A stretch of DNA of 64,000 nt from Sphingobacterium sp. HMA12 (GTDB lineage Bacteria > Bacteroidota > Bacteroidia > Sphingobacteriales > Sphingobacteriaceae). The notes below the pieces were generated by a model that was not told the origin of the DNA, did not search any database, and worked only from the letters and a program-made list of their open reading frames with translations. The stretch is from the NCBI RefSeq assembly GCF_002933815.1, contig NZ_BEYR01000004.1, positions 1 to 64,000 of the forward strand, written 5' to 3'. Each line of letters begins with the position of its first letter. Position 1 is the stretch's first letter. Shown here piece by piece: positions 27,067-35,412 of this stretch. Made by a program: the position numbers and the translations under genes.

Positions 27067-27101
27067 AAAGTGCTGTCCAATTTATTCTTGGACAGCACTT
27101 T
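27067..27101 (+). terminator. Terminator after the IutA-like receptor
   Basis: AAAGTGCTGTCCAA (27067-27080) pairs perfectly with 27088-27101 around a 7-nt loop, and a T-rich run follows. It could also serve the converging lipoprotein gene. Confidence 0.88.
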
Positions 27102-27145
27102 ATCTGATTTTATTTTCTCGCGCTTGCAGAAATGTTTTCAACTTT

Positions 27146-27619
27146 CTAGCCCTTATATTTCCCTTCAAATTCGGTAGATGCTTTGTTCACACCATTGCTC
27201 ATATTTTCAAAGGCCTTATTAATATTATCCAGCAGTGCTGATTCGGCAGTTGCATCAGGCGTTTTGTTTTTGCGCAACTCGATCAGCTTTGGATAATCTT
27301 CGGTAACGATCTTTTTATAACCGTTGAGACCATCGAGTACCGCCTTCTGAAAATTGGCGTCACCTTTGAAATCACCAAGATCCTCCACTTTCTTGATATC
27401 TTCGTTCAAGGATTTCTCCCAATCCGAACGGACCTGTTCTGCCTTTGCATAATCAGAGGCATTCATGGCTGCATTCATATCGGTGATATGCTTTTCACTT
27501 CCATTGATAACCGTTATAATTGAATTGTTATAAGTTGCGGGATCCTTTGTTCCTGAACCACAACTTGACATGGTCAGCACCGCTACGGTCAAGATGCCAG
27601 TCATAAATTGTTTTACCAT
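27146..27619 (-). CDS. Small helical lipoprotein, unknown function
   Basis: The 157-aa protein has a lipobox ending at Cys20 (LTMSSCGSG). The mature part is almost entirely helical, with repeated Asn/Lys/Asp-rich amphipathic segments and no Cys. Similar short lipoproteins annotated only as hypothetical occur in Sphingobacteriaceae; I do not recognise a named domain with confidence. It is monocistronic and convergent with the receptor gene. Confidence 0.7.
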   Translation of the reverse strand: MVKQFMTGILTVAVLTMSSCGSGTKDPATYNNSIITVINGSEKHITDMNAAMNASDYAKAEQVRSDWEKSLNEDIKKVEDLGDFKGDANFQKAVLDGLNGYKKIVTEDYPKLIELRKNKTPDATAESALLDNINKAFENMSNGVNKASTEFEGKYKG

Positions 27620-27798
27620 CGTTGATATATTTTATAGTTTATTTGTTCTGTTATTTATAAACGTTCCATCCTATCCATTCTGAATTGACCTCGAATAAAC
27701 TGCCATAGCAATCCGTTAATCAACTTACTCAAAGATAGTTGAGCTATAGCATTCTTTTTATCGCTGATTTCAGGGATTTCTTTTTCTATTCATATTAC

Positions 27799-27854
27799 GC
27801 AACACTGTTGCTTTTAAAATCTTTTTACCTATATTTGTTGCAACTTAATTGCAA
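27799..27854 (+). promoter_or_regulatory. Repressible promoter of the metal-uptake-like operon
   Basis: A full promoter is visible: TTG (27808-27810), 19 nt, then TATATTTG (27830-27837). The palindrome GCAAC-ACT-GTTGC (27799-27811) covers the -33 box. GTTGCAAC (27837-27844) and a second TTGCAA 11 bp on (27849-27854) cover the region just after the -7 box. Paired GTTGC-type palindromes over both promoter elements are what a Fur/Zur-family repressor would use. The identity of the regulator is inferred. Confidence 0.65.
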
Positions 27855-27880
27855 TACACGGTTTACAAACAGCTCAATTG

Positions 27881-30067
27881 ATGAACAAGCGTACGATTTT
27901 CACTCTATTATTCACCTATAGTATTCTACATTCCACTTTTGCACAAGAAAAAGCAGCAAAGACCATTGGACTGCGGGAGGTACATGTTGAGGGAAAACGT
28001 TATAAACATTCTGCGGAGGGAGCGATGTCTGTAGATGTTTTAACCAGCGATTCCATACAGAAATATCAGGCAGGCAGTTTAATGCAGACCCTAAGCCGGC
28101 TACCCGGCGTCAATGCGATAGGTATAGGTGCCAGTCAATCCAAACCACAAATTCGGGGTCTAGGCTTTAATCGGGTGGCCACCGTAGAAAATGGGATTAA
28201 GCACGAAGGGCAGCAATGGGGTTTGGACCATGGACTGGAAATTGATCAATACAGTATCGGCACTGCCGAAATCATTAAAGGAGCCGGCTCATTTATGTAT
28301 GGGTCGGATGCTATTGGTGGTGTCATCCGACTATCACCACCTGCTGAACTACAAGAGAATGGCTTGAAAGGTGTTGTCAATTTATTAACCAAGTCTAACA
28401 ACGCAACTTATGGTGGATCGTTGCAACTTCAGGGCCGAAAAAGCAATTGGGTCTTCGGTGGCGGTGTTACACATCTGGATTACGCCGACTATCGTGTACC
28501 TACTGACACAGTGTATGTGTACAATTATGCCGTCCGATTAAAAGATCGTCAGGTACGCAATACGGCCGGACGGGAGACCAACTTTCAGCTCAGGGGCGGT
28601 TATAACTCTGGTCAATTTTCGTCCATTTTCTATTTAAGCAACTACCACACTAGAATAGGTTTTTTTGCCAATGCGCACGGTTTGGAGCCACGTGGAGTGA
28701 ATACGGCCTTGTATGACCAATCCGATCGGGACATTCTCTACCCAAGCCAGCAGGTTAATCATTTTAAACTCATCAATCGAAATTATATCACACAGGGCAG
28801 GCATAAGATCTGGGTGGATCTTGGCTACCAAAGAAATTATCGTCAGGAGTTCAACCACTATACCGCACACGGGTATATGCCACCAGTCTATCCTCAGGAT
28901 ATGAACATTCCCATTCATCTCGAACGACGCTATGACAAAGAAATTGTTAATATAGCACTAAAAGACCAATTCAACCTAGGTACTCACCAGCTCACCCTTG
29001 GCGGCAATGCGGAATATCAGCATAATAAAATAGCTGGTTGGAGTTTCCTTATCCCATCGTACAAACAGCAGGCAGTGGGTGCATTTATCCATGATCAATA
29101 TCCGATCGACGATCAAACGATACTCTATGCTGCTTTACGTTATGACTATAGCCACATACATACCTCGCCCTATCAGGACTGGTTTGCGTCTACATTGGAA
29201 GACAGACAGTCGGCTTATATCGTCAGAGCGGATGAACTTCGTCGTAGCTTCAATAGTTTGGTTTGGTCGTTAGGGGCAACGCGACAAATCGGTCCATGGG
29301 AAACCAAACTGAATGTTGGTAAAAGTTTTCGGGTACCTATTGCACAGGAACTTGCCGCCAACGGGGTAAATTATCATTATTTCAGTTATGAAAAAGGTAA
29401 TGCATCCCTTTCACCCGAGCAATCTTACCAAGTCGATTTCGCCCTGGCGCGGCGTTCGAGGAATATTTCCATTGCTTTCACACCCTTTTTCAATTATTTC
29501 GCGAATTATATCTACCTCAATCCTACATCGGGTTATGATCAGTATTACGGAGCGGGCAATCAAATATTTGAGTATGCCGAAAGCAAGGTACGTCGCTATG
29601 GTGCCGAACTAAAAATGGAATATCGCCCCTTAACTCACTGGAAAGTAGAATTATTGGGCGAATATGTTCGATCCGAACAATTATCCGGCAGCAAAAAAGG
29701 CTATACCTTGCCTTTCTCACCTGCTCCTTCACTTTTGGCCGACCTCAGTTGGTTTCCCAAAAGCAGCACGTATTTCAAGGCGCCTTACCTCTCTTTGGAT
29801 TGCAAATGGACCGCTAAGCAAGACCATATTGTCCCACCAGAAGAAAAAACAGCAGGTTACCAAGTCTTCAATTTCAGAGCGGGAACAGAGTTGACATGGG
29901 GCAAGTCAGCGCTGCTATTGCGCTTACAAGTCCAGAATATGTTTGATAACAAATATATGGATCACACCAGTTTTTACCGTCTGATATCACTCCCAGAACA
30001 GGGACGAAATATCGTCCTATCGATTGGTATACCATTCGGGAAGGACAGCCCAGCACAACAAAATTGA
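27881..30067 (+). CDS. TonB-dependent receptor, possible metal transporter
   Basis: I place the start at ATG 27881, one codon after an in-frame TTG. The 728-aa protein has a signal peptide (cleavage after STFAQ), a plug with SLMQTLSRLPGVNAIGIGASQSKPQIRGLGFNRVATVENG and GAGSFMYGSDAIGGVIRL, and a barrel ending NIVLSIGIPF plus a short tail. There is no N-terminal carboxypeptidase-like domain. It heads an operon with two His-rich DUF4625 lipoproteins; the second gene overlaps or abuts its stop. Together with the GTTGC operators this suggests uptake of zinc or another transition metal. A ligand other than a metal, such as haem, cannot be excluded. Confidence 0.85.
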   Translation: MNKRTIFTLLFTYSILHSTFAQEKAAKTIGLREVHVEGKRYKHSAEGAMSVDVLTSDSIQKYQAGSLMQTLSRLPGVNAIGIGASQSKPQIRGLGFNRVATVENGIKHEGQQWGLDHGLEIDQYSIGTAEIIKGAGSFMYGSDAIGGVIRLSPPAELQENGLKGVVNLLTKSNNATYGGSLQLQGRKSNWVFGGGVTHLDYADYRVPTDTVYVYNYAVRLKDRQVRNTAGRETNFQLRGGYNSGQFSSIFYLSNYHTRIGFFANAHGLEPRGVNTALYDQSDRDILYPSQQVNHFKLINRNYITQGRHKIWVDLGYQRNYRQEFNHYTAHGYMPPVYPQDMNIPIHLERRYDKEIVNIALKDQFNLGTHQLTLGGNAEYQHNKIAGWSFLIPSYKQQAVGAFIHDQYPIDDQTILYAALRYDYSHIHTSPYQDWFASTLEDRQSAYIVRADELRRSFNSLVWSLGATRQIGPWETKLNVGKSFRVPIAQELAANGVNYHYFSYEKGNASLSPEQSYQVDFALARRSRNISIAFTPFFNYFANYIYLNPTSGYDQYYGAGNQIFEYAESKVRRYGAELKMEYRPLTHWKVELLGEYVRSEQLSGSKKGYTLPFSPAPSLLADLSWFPKSSTYFKAPYLSLDCKWTAKQDHIVPPEEKTAGYQVFNFRAGTELTWGKSALLLRLQVQNMFDNKYMDHTSFYRLISLPEQGRNIVLSIGIPFGKDSPAQQN

Positions 30068-30075
30068 CTAAAATC

Positions 30076-30573
30076 ATGATAAAAAAGAACACAGAAATGC
30101 AGAGACTGAAACAATACACGCTTATGGCCTTCTTGCTATGCGCCACCATCGCTTGTAAAAAGGATACCGAAAATATTGACACCGAAAAACCAACCATCGA
30201 TCTCAGCGCATCAACGGCTTTTCCAAAGCAGTGCAGCCAGATCACAAGGGGATCCAGTTTTACCTTCCATGCAAAACTATCCGACAATGTCGCTTTGGGC
30301 AGTTATAGCATTGACATTCATCACAATTTTGACCATCATTCCCACAGTACCGAGGTAGAGGAATGTACACTAGAGCCCGTCAAAAAACCGGTCAAACCAT
30401 TTGTTCTTGTCAAGTCCGTCACTATACCCGGACAACCACAACAGTATGATGCCCAGCTTCAGATTGATGTCCCTGCAGACATCGATCCCGGAAATTACCA
30501 TTTTATGATTCAAGTGACGGATCAATCCGGCTGGAGCATACAACGCGGAATCAGCGTACGTATCGTTGAATAA
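30076..30573 (+). CDS. DUF4625-like His-rich lipoprotein
   Basis: Starting at ATG 30076 gives 165 aa with a short signal peptide and a lipidation Cys at 27 (ATIACKKD). An in-frame TTG (30064) overlaps the receptor stop and could give translational coupling. The body is a single Ig-like DUF4625 domain (about 35-165). It carries a His cluster HHNFDHHSHSTEVEE near residues 87-101, which suggests metal binding at the cell surface or in the periplasm. It is the second gene of the receptor operon. Confidence 0.75.
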   Translation: MIKKNTEMQRLKQYTLMAFLLCATIACKKDTENIDTEKPTIDLSASTAFPKQCSQITRGSSFTFHAKLSDNVALGSYSIDIHHNFDHHSHSTEVEECTLEPVKKPVKPFVLVKSVTIPGQPQQYDAQLQIDVPADIDPGNYHFMIQVTDQSGWSIQRGISVRIVE

Positions 30574-30635
30574 TGTTATGCTCCCTTAACACACAACTAT
30601 ACTTCAATTATTTTATATCATAAATTTTAAATCCA

Positions 30636-31661
30636 ATGCAGATGAAAACTAGAAACATTAACTTTTTATTACTGTTTACAGCACTTTTCTTTGGCTTCCT
30701 GTCTTCCTGTAAGAAAGACGATGCCGATATTCCTGTCTCAACGAAACCCGAGATCGGCACCATGGAAATCGGATCCGACAATAATAAAACAGTAAAAGCA
30801 GGCTCAGATCTCCACTTAGAAGGTGAAATTGTGGCTGAGGCACTCATCGACAAGATTGTTATCGAAATCCATCAGGAAGGCGGAGGTAACTTCAAATTAG
30901 CCAAAGTTTTTACCGACGAAAAATATGCCGGTAAAAAGAATGCAACTTTTCATGAGCACATCGACATTCCATCTGAAGCTCCCGCCGGTCAATATCATTT
31001 TCACTTTACCGTAAGTGACAAAGCCGGAAATACGACTACCGTAGAGTCGCCGTTGACGATACAGGCGGCAGATGCCAAAGTTGCTTTTAAATTGGTCTTT
31101 ACCGAAGTCGATGCCCATGCCCATGGCGATCACTTCCACGATATCGTTGATAAGTCTGGCGTAGAACCTATTTCAGTAAACTTTGACAACAGTGGCAAGG
31201 CGTTAGGAGATGGTCACGCGCATATCAAGCCAGCAGGTGTTTATAAAATTGACTTCAAACAATTTGATGCCGCAGGACAGGAAATTCAGGGGCAATATAT
31301 TAAAGATAAAACAACAGCAAGTCTTTATAAAGCCTTCTTAACCGGTGGTGCTTTTGTTTTGAATTCCAATAGCACGACCTCAAGCGGTGCAGTATTTCAG
31401 ACAAAAGAGACATCTTATGGGGATGGTTCGGCCGTAACAGGTGCCGTTGAAACGACTGGTATCACGAGCTATTTTACAGCCGGAAAAGATAATGCCGGGG
31501 AAAAAGATGTTGCCTTCGTTCTACGAAAATTTAAGGACACAGCGACGAAAGCGACGATTACTCGTGGGGATTGGAACCGCGCCGACTATGTGGCGAAATA
31601 TCCCGGCGAGGATATCATCCAGTTATCCTTCGAGATGCACGCCGAAGAGGGCGAAGATTAA
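30636..31661 (+). CDS. DUF4625 lipoprotein with His-rich segment
   Basis: The 341-aa protein has a lipobox ending at Cys25 (GFLSSCKKDD). A DUF4625 Ig-like domain (about 35-145) is related to the preceding gene product (EAPAGQYHFHFTVSDKAGN against DIDPGNYHFMIQVTDQSGW). A second beta domain (about 148-341) begins with a metal-ligand-like cluster DAHAHGDHFHDIV and has a further GDGHAHIKPAG. The His motifs match the type seen in zinc-binding accessory proteins. The gene lies 62 bp downstream of its paralogue and ends at a strong terminator. A role in capturing or handing over a metal to the TonB receptor is inferred. Confidence 0.78.
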   Translation: MQMKTRNINFLLLFTALFFGFLSSCKKDDADIPVSTKPEIGTMEIGSDNNKTVKAGSDLHLEGEIVAEALIDKIVIEIHQEGGGNFKLAKVFTDEKYAGKKNATFHEHIDIPSEAPAGQYHFHFTVSDKAGNTTTVESPLTIQAADAKVAFKLVFTEVDAHAHGDHFHDIVDKSGVEPISVNFDNSGKALGDGHAHIKPAGVYKIDFKQFDAAGQEIQGQYIKDKTTASLYKAFLTGGAFVLNSNSTTSSGAVFQTKETSYGDGSAVTGAVETTGITSYFTAGKDNAGEKDVAFVLRKFKDTATKATITRGDWNRADYVAKYPGEDIIQLSFEMHAEEGED

Positions 31662-31683
31662 TTTAAGGAGGCGACTCTATTAA

Positions 31684-31724
31684 TACAAAACACCTTGTTA
31701 AACTTGCTAACAAGGTGTTTTGTA
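31684..31724 (+). terminator. Terminator of the metal-uptake-like operon
   Basis: A 17-bp perfect stem (31684-31700 with 31708-31724), a 7-nt loop and a following T6 run make a textbook rho-independent terminator, probably bidirectional with the converging PepSY-like gene. Confidence 0.93.
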
Positions 31725-31744
31725 TTTTTTACGTCCGGCAGGGT

Positions 31745-32197
31745 CTAATCTCTCACTTTTCCTAACACATTCCCTTTGGAATCGACCACAAGTTTCCATT
31801 CGTTTGTTCCATTTTTTACTTCGAATGCATAAGTAACCTGTTGCTCCGCCGTAATCTTTTTCACATCTTCGATGCGATAGCCCGGAAATTCCTTTTTCAC
31901 ATTGGCGATTACCACTTTTGGCAAATCATTTTTTGCAAGTTCTTCCTTATGGCGCACAATTTTACCGTTGCTTTGAATCCAAACTTCGTGGTCTGTTCCG
32001 AACAAACCGGTTTCAAATTCGGCTTCATAAAGTCCCGCTTTCAATTCCCAGTCTACCCCTTTGGCTTTCGGGAATTTTTGCTGGAAACTATTCACCACGA
32101 CAGCAGGTACCTGACTTTGGGGGATATCCTGCGCAAAAGCTCCAATCGTTGTAAGTGCAAGAATACATGCACTTAGTATTATTTTACATTTCATCAT
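31745..32197 (-). CDS. PepSY-like (DUF2874) secreted protein
   Basis: I choose ATG 32197, which gives a good signal peptide (MMKCKIILSACILALTTIGAFAQ); the longer reading adds eight residues before it. The mature part holds two PepSY-like repeats. The first is about 25-85 (SQVPAVVVNSFQQKFPKAKGVDWELKAGLYEAEFE); the second is about 90-150 (DLPKVVIANVKKEFPGYRIEDVKKI...YAFEVKNGTNEWKLVVDSKGNVL). Such periplasmic proteins commonly sit beside OmpR-type two-component systems and may tune the sensor. It follows the histidine kinase gene by 62 bp. Confidence 0.85.
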   Translation of the reverse strand: MMKCKIILSACILALTTIGAFAQDIPQSQVPAVVVNSFQQKFPKAKGVDWELKAGLYEAEFETGLFGTDHEVWIQSNGKIVRHKEELAKNDLPKVVIANVKKEFPGYRIEDVKKITAEQQVTYAFEVKNGTNEWKLVVDSKGNVLGKVRD

Positions 32198-32259
32198 TTT
32201 ACTTTCTTTAATGTTATACAAAGTAAAGCCCCGATTCTGTAAAGATTTGGGAATTAAAA

Positions 32260-33546
32260 TTATGCCGGGTTAAAATCCAGTTTAAATATATGCCGGCTAT
32301 TGTCATAATGATATGAAATCTCAAAACCATAGAGATGACAGATGGCCTGAACAATTGCAAGGCCCAGCCCTGTACCTTTGAAAGAGGTATCCGATTTATA
32401 AAATCTTGAGAAGACTTGTTCAGCATCCAGAGCCTCCTGAACACTTGTATTTGCAACCAGCAGCGCATTTTCAGTGATCGTGATATCAACTTGCCCGCCC
32501 TCGATATTATGAAACAAAGCATTACGAATCAAATTCGACACCATAATATTAGCCAGGGAGCTGTCTAACCGTAGGTTAAGCTCCAATTGTTGCTGCACCT
32601 GTATCTTTATATTTTTAAATGCGGCCATATCTTCAAGTTCCTCGACGATATGTGTCACAAGCGTATTGAGCGAAAGATCCTCGTTGTTTAAAAATTGCCT
32701 GTTTTCAATCTTTGTAAGCAGCAATAGGGACTTATTCAATCGCACCAATCTTTCCGCAGTGTTCAATACTTCGGCAATTGCATTTGCCTGTTCAGGTTGC
32801 AAGCCTTCTGTTTCAGCCACCATTTCAAGTTTATTGATCATTATCGCCAAAGGTGTCTGCAATTCATGCGAGGCATTTCCGATAAACTGCTTCTGTTGTT
32901 CATAGATTTCCTCATTATGTCGGATCAATGTTGTCACGGCAAACTGCAAGTCTTTGAATTCCATAATATTGGTATTCATTGCCGGTTTGTCGTCCGATTT
33001 CCCAAGGCGAAATTTGGTCAGCTGATCCAAAAAATGATACAAGGGGCTCCATAATCGTTCGATCACCACCTTATTGATCGATACAATACTGACCACCAGC
33101 AGGACAAATAAAATCAGAACAGAGTAAAACAAGTTTTTGATCAGATCACTCTCCTCAATCATCGAATTAATGATAGAAAGCTTATAGTAATGCCCTTTAT
33201 GCTCAAAAGCCGTTGTCAGCATACGTACAGGTTCGAGCTCGGGTTCCGGATCATCATCATCCTGCATATAAAGCATGGTATCTTTATATACATTCTGCAT
33301 GTTTATCGCCTGCTGTTCGGAAATTTCACGTACCTTATAATTGTTAATTCCAAATTCCAGATCCGGAGATACAATTGCCTCAGAAGCCAGTTCCTGAATA
33401 ATTAGGCGCTTTTGATTCTCTAATTCCTCATCTATATTATCATGGATCACTTCCAACATAAATAAATAAAAAATGGTCGACCATAGTGCGATCACAACCA
33501 GTACGGAGACAGCGAGATATTTGAGTGTCTGATTGGCTAATTTCAT
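32260..33546 (-). CDS. Sensor histidine kinase
   Basis: The 428-aa protein has two membrane helices (about 10-32 and 139-158) that bracket a periplasmic sensor of about 105 residues containing an acidic patch (DDDDPEPELEPE-like, about 96-106). The HisKA domain shows FIGNASHELQTPL with phospho-acceptor His227. The HATPase part has NLIRNALFHN and KGTGLGLAIV (about 390-399). Its start codon overlaps the response-regulator stop in an ATGA arrangement, so the two are translationally coupled. The acidic patch could sense cations or cationic peptides; that is inference. Confidence 0.93.
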   Translation of the reverse strand: MKLANQTLKYLAVSVLVVIALWSTIFYLFMLEVIHDNIDEELENQKRLIIQELASEAIVSPDLEFGINNYKVREISEQQAINMQNVYKDTMLYMQDDDDPEPELEPVRMLTTAFEHKGHYYKLSIINSMIEESDLIKNLFYSVLILFVLLVVSIVSINKVVIERLWSPLYHFLDQLTKFRLGKSDDKPAMNTNIMEFKDLQFAVTTLIRHNEEIYEQQKQFIGNASHELQTPLAIMINKLEMVAETEGLQPEQANAIAEVLNTAERLVRLNKSLLLLTKIENRQFLNNEDLSLNTLVTHIVEELEDMAAFKNIKIQVQQQLELNLRLDSSLANIMVSNLIRNALFHNIEGGQVDITITENALLVANTSVQEALDAEQVFSRFYKSDTSFKGTGLGLAIVQAICHLYGFEISYHYDNSRHIFKLDFNPA

Positions 33547-34220
33547 TTTTCAACAAGTTTATATCCTATTCCATAGACCGCTTCAAAATCCACATCCGCC
33601 TGTTTCGTCAAAAATTTCTTTCGAAGATTTTTAATCTGGGAATAGATAAAATCGAGGTTATCTGCCTGATCAGTATTATCCCCCCATACATGCTCCGCCA
33701 GTGCGCTCTTACTGACCAGGCGGTTTTTATTCAGCAAAAAATAATTGAGGATATCAAACTCCTTTCTATTCAGTGCGACAGGTTCACCGGCAATCGAAAG
33801 ACTACGTTCATTCAGATCCAGCAACAGGTTGCCCATTGCCAACGTATTTTTGCCATCACGTTGTTTTCTGCGCAATACAGCTTTAATCCGGGCATTTAAC
33901 TCAGCAATATGAAAGGGTTTGGTCAGGTAGTCATCGGCGCCAAGTTCCAGCCCCCTCAGCTTGTCATCCAGGGAATCTTTCGCAGAAATGATAATGACAT
34001 TATCCGATTTACCCTCCTGCTTAAGCAGATCCAAGACCTGCAATCCACTCCCCCCCGGAAGCATGATATCCAGCAAAATACAATCATAGTCATAGACCGA
34101 GACCTTATCCACCGCCGATCTAAAATCGCCCGCAGTCTCGACGATATAATCTTCTTTAACAAGAGAGTCTTTCAATGTTTCCCTCAATTCCGCTTCGTCT
34201 TCAATTACAAGTACTTTCAT
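33543..34220 (-). CDS. OmpR-family response regulator
   Basis: The 225-aa protein has a receiver domain (1-115) with acidic pocket Glu7/Asp8, phospho-acceptor Asp51 (ILLDIMLPGGSG), the conserved Ser/Thr and Lys (TKPFH), and a winged-helix output domain (about 125-225, ALNRKEFDILNYFLLN, ...AVYGIGYKL). It is the first gene of the three-gene unit with the kinase and the PepSY-like protein. Target genes are unknown. Confidence 0.95.
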   Translation of the reverse strand: MKVLVIEDEAELRETLKDSLVKEDYIVETAGDFRSAVDKVSVYDYDCILLDIMLPGGSGLQVLDLLKQEGKSDNVIIISAKDSLDDKLRGLELGADDYLTKPFHIAELNARIKAVLRRKQRDGKNTLAMGNLLLDLNERSLSIAGEPVALNRKEFDILNYFLLNKNRLVSKSALAEHVWGDNTDQADNLDFIYSQIKNLRKKFLTKQADVDFEAVYGIGYKLVEK

Positions 34221-34436
34221 TGGACAATTGTTTTTTTAACTAAATTTCACTCTTATTCCCCGGTTCAACCTTTTCCTTACTCGTTACAAATGTATTCCGA
34301 ATTTAGGAAAGAATTGGGAAAATGACTATTGTTTACTGTCGACAGTAGGACAGCCCGTATCGAATAACCGGTTTATTTTGATCCATTGCCTCAAATGCTA
34401 TGGGCTTTTCGTATTTTAGGTCTGAGACATTGCACT

Positions 34437-35297
34437 ATGGATAAACGAAATGCTAATAGCTGGGCGCCGGTCATTGGGCTGGACGGTTTTCGCAAAGAAC
34501 AGACCGCCGGCCGGGAAGAATTGCTCTTCAATGAATTACATGGCGAAAGGCTGATCGAAAAGCCCCATAAGCACGATTTTTTTATTATCAATTTATTTGA
34601 TACCGCATCCGGTGTACACACGATTGATTCGATTGACTACCCGATCAAAGATCATCAGGTACATGTGCTATTTCCGGGCCAAATGCATAAGTGGCATGTT
34701 TACGCGGGTACAATTGGTTATCAATTGATGATCGAACGCTCATTTTTTGAGAATTTCGCGCCCTTCTTTCGCTTTTCTTTTACCAACTACCAAAACCACC
34801 CTGTGATCGACCTGACCAAAGAAGCCTTCTTCCAGCTCCACTACGAATTTGAATCGGTCAAAAGAGAACTGGGGCGGGAGCATTCTTTGATCCCCTTGAT
34901 TACAGCACGTGCCGGTGTGATCGCCGCCATCGTCAGCAGGGAAGCAGAGCATGTATTCACCGAATTTAAAGTCTATCAATCCGTCCCCCGTCTTGCCAAA
35001 TTCAATATGTTGATAGATGAATTTTTCAGGGAACAGAAATTAGTTGCTTTTTATGCTGAGAAGCTGCATATCTCTGCCAATTATCTCAATATCCTGTGCA
35101 AAAAACATTTGAAGATATCAGCCACCCAGCTTATCCATCAGCGGATCTGTGTAGAAGCCAAACGCCTTCTTCAAAGTACAGAATCATCCATTAAAGAGAT
35201 TACATTCGAATTGGGCTTTGCAGATCAAGCCTATTTTTCGAATTTTTTTAAACAACAGACGGGTGTAAGTCCAAGTGATTTTCGAGAAAAAAGATAA
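34437..35297 (+). CDS. AraC family transcriptional regulator
   Basis: I choose ATG 34437 (MDKRNANSWAPV), rather than a TTG at 34386, because it fits family starts. The protein is 286 aa. The N-terminal cupin ligand-binding domain has KPHKHDFFIINLF and HVLFPGQMHKWHV. The C-terminal AraC domain has two helix-turn-helix units (YAEKLHISANYLNILCKKHLK and IKEITFELGFADQAYFSNFFKQQTGVSPSDFR). It is encoded 115 bp upstream of, and codirectional with, the amidohydrolase gene, which is a plausible target. Confidence 0.92.
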   Translation: MDKRNANSWAPVIGLDGFRKEQTAGREELLFNELHGERLIEKPHKHDFFIINLFDTASGVHTIDSIDYPIKDHQVHVLFPGQMHKWHVYAGTIGYQLMIERSFFENFAPFFRFSFTNYQNHPVIDLTKEAFFQLHYEFESVKRELGREHSLIPLITARAGVIAAIVSREAEHVFTEFKVYQSVPRLAKFNMLIDEFFREQKLVAFYAEKLHISANYLNILCKKHLKISATQLIHQRICVEAKRLLQSTESSIKEITFELGFADQAYFSNFFKQQTGVSPSDFREKR

Positions 35298-35412
35298 ATC
35301 GCACAAGAAATGGCAGAAATTACCCAGTAATACGCAAGCTCCTGTATATACCTTTGTAAAAGGCTGGTTCATTTTATGGATCAGCAAGATTGCACCGTAA
35401 ATAAAAAATAAA

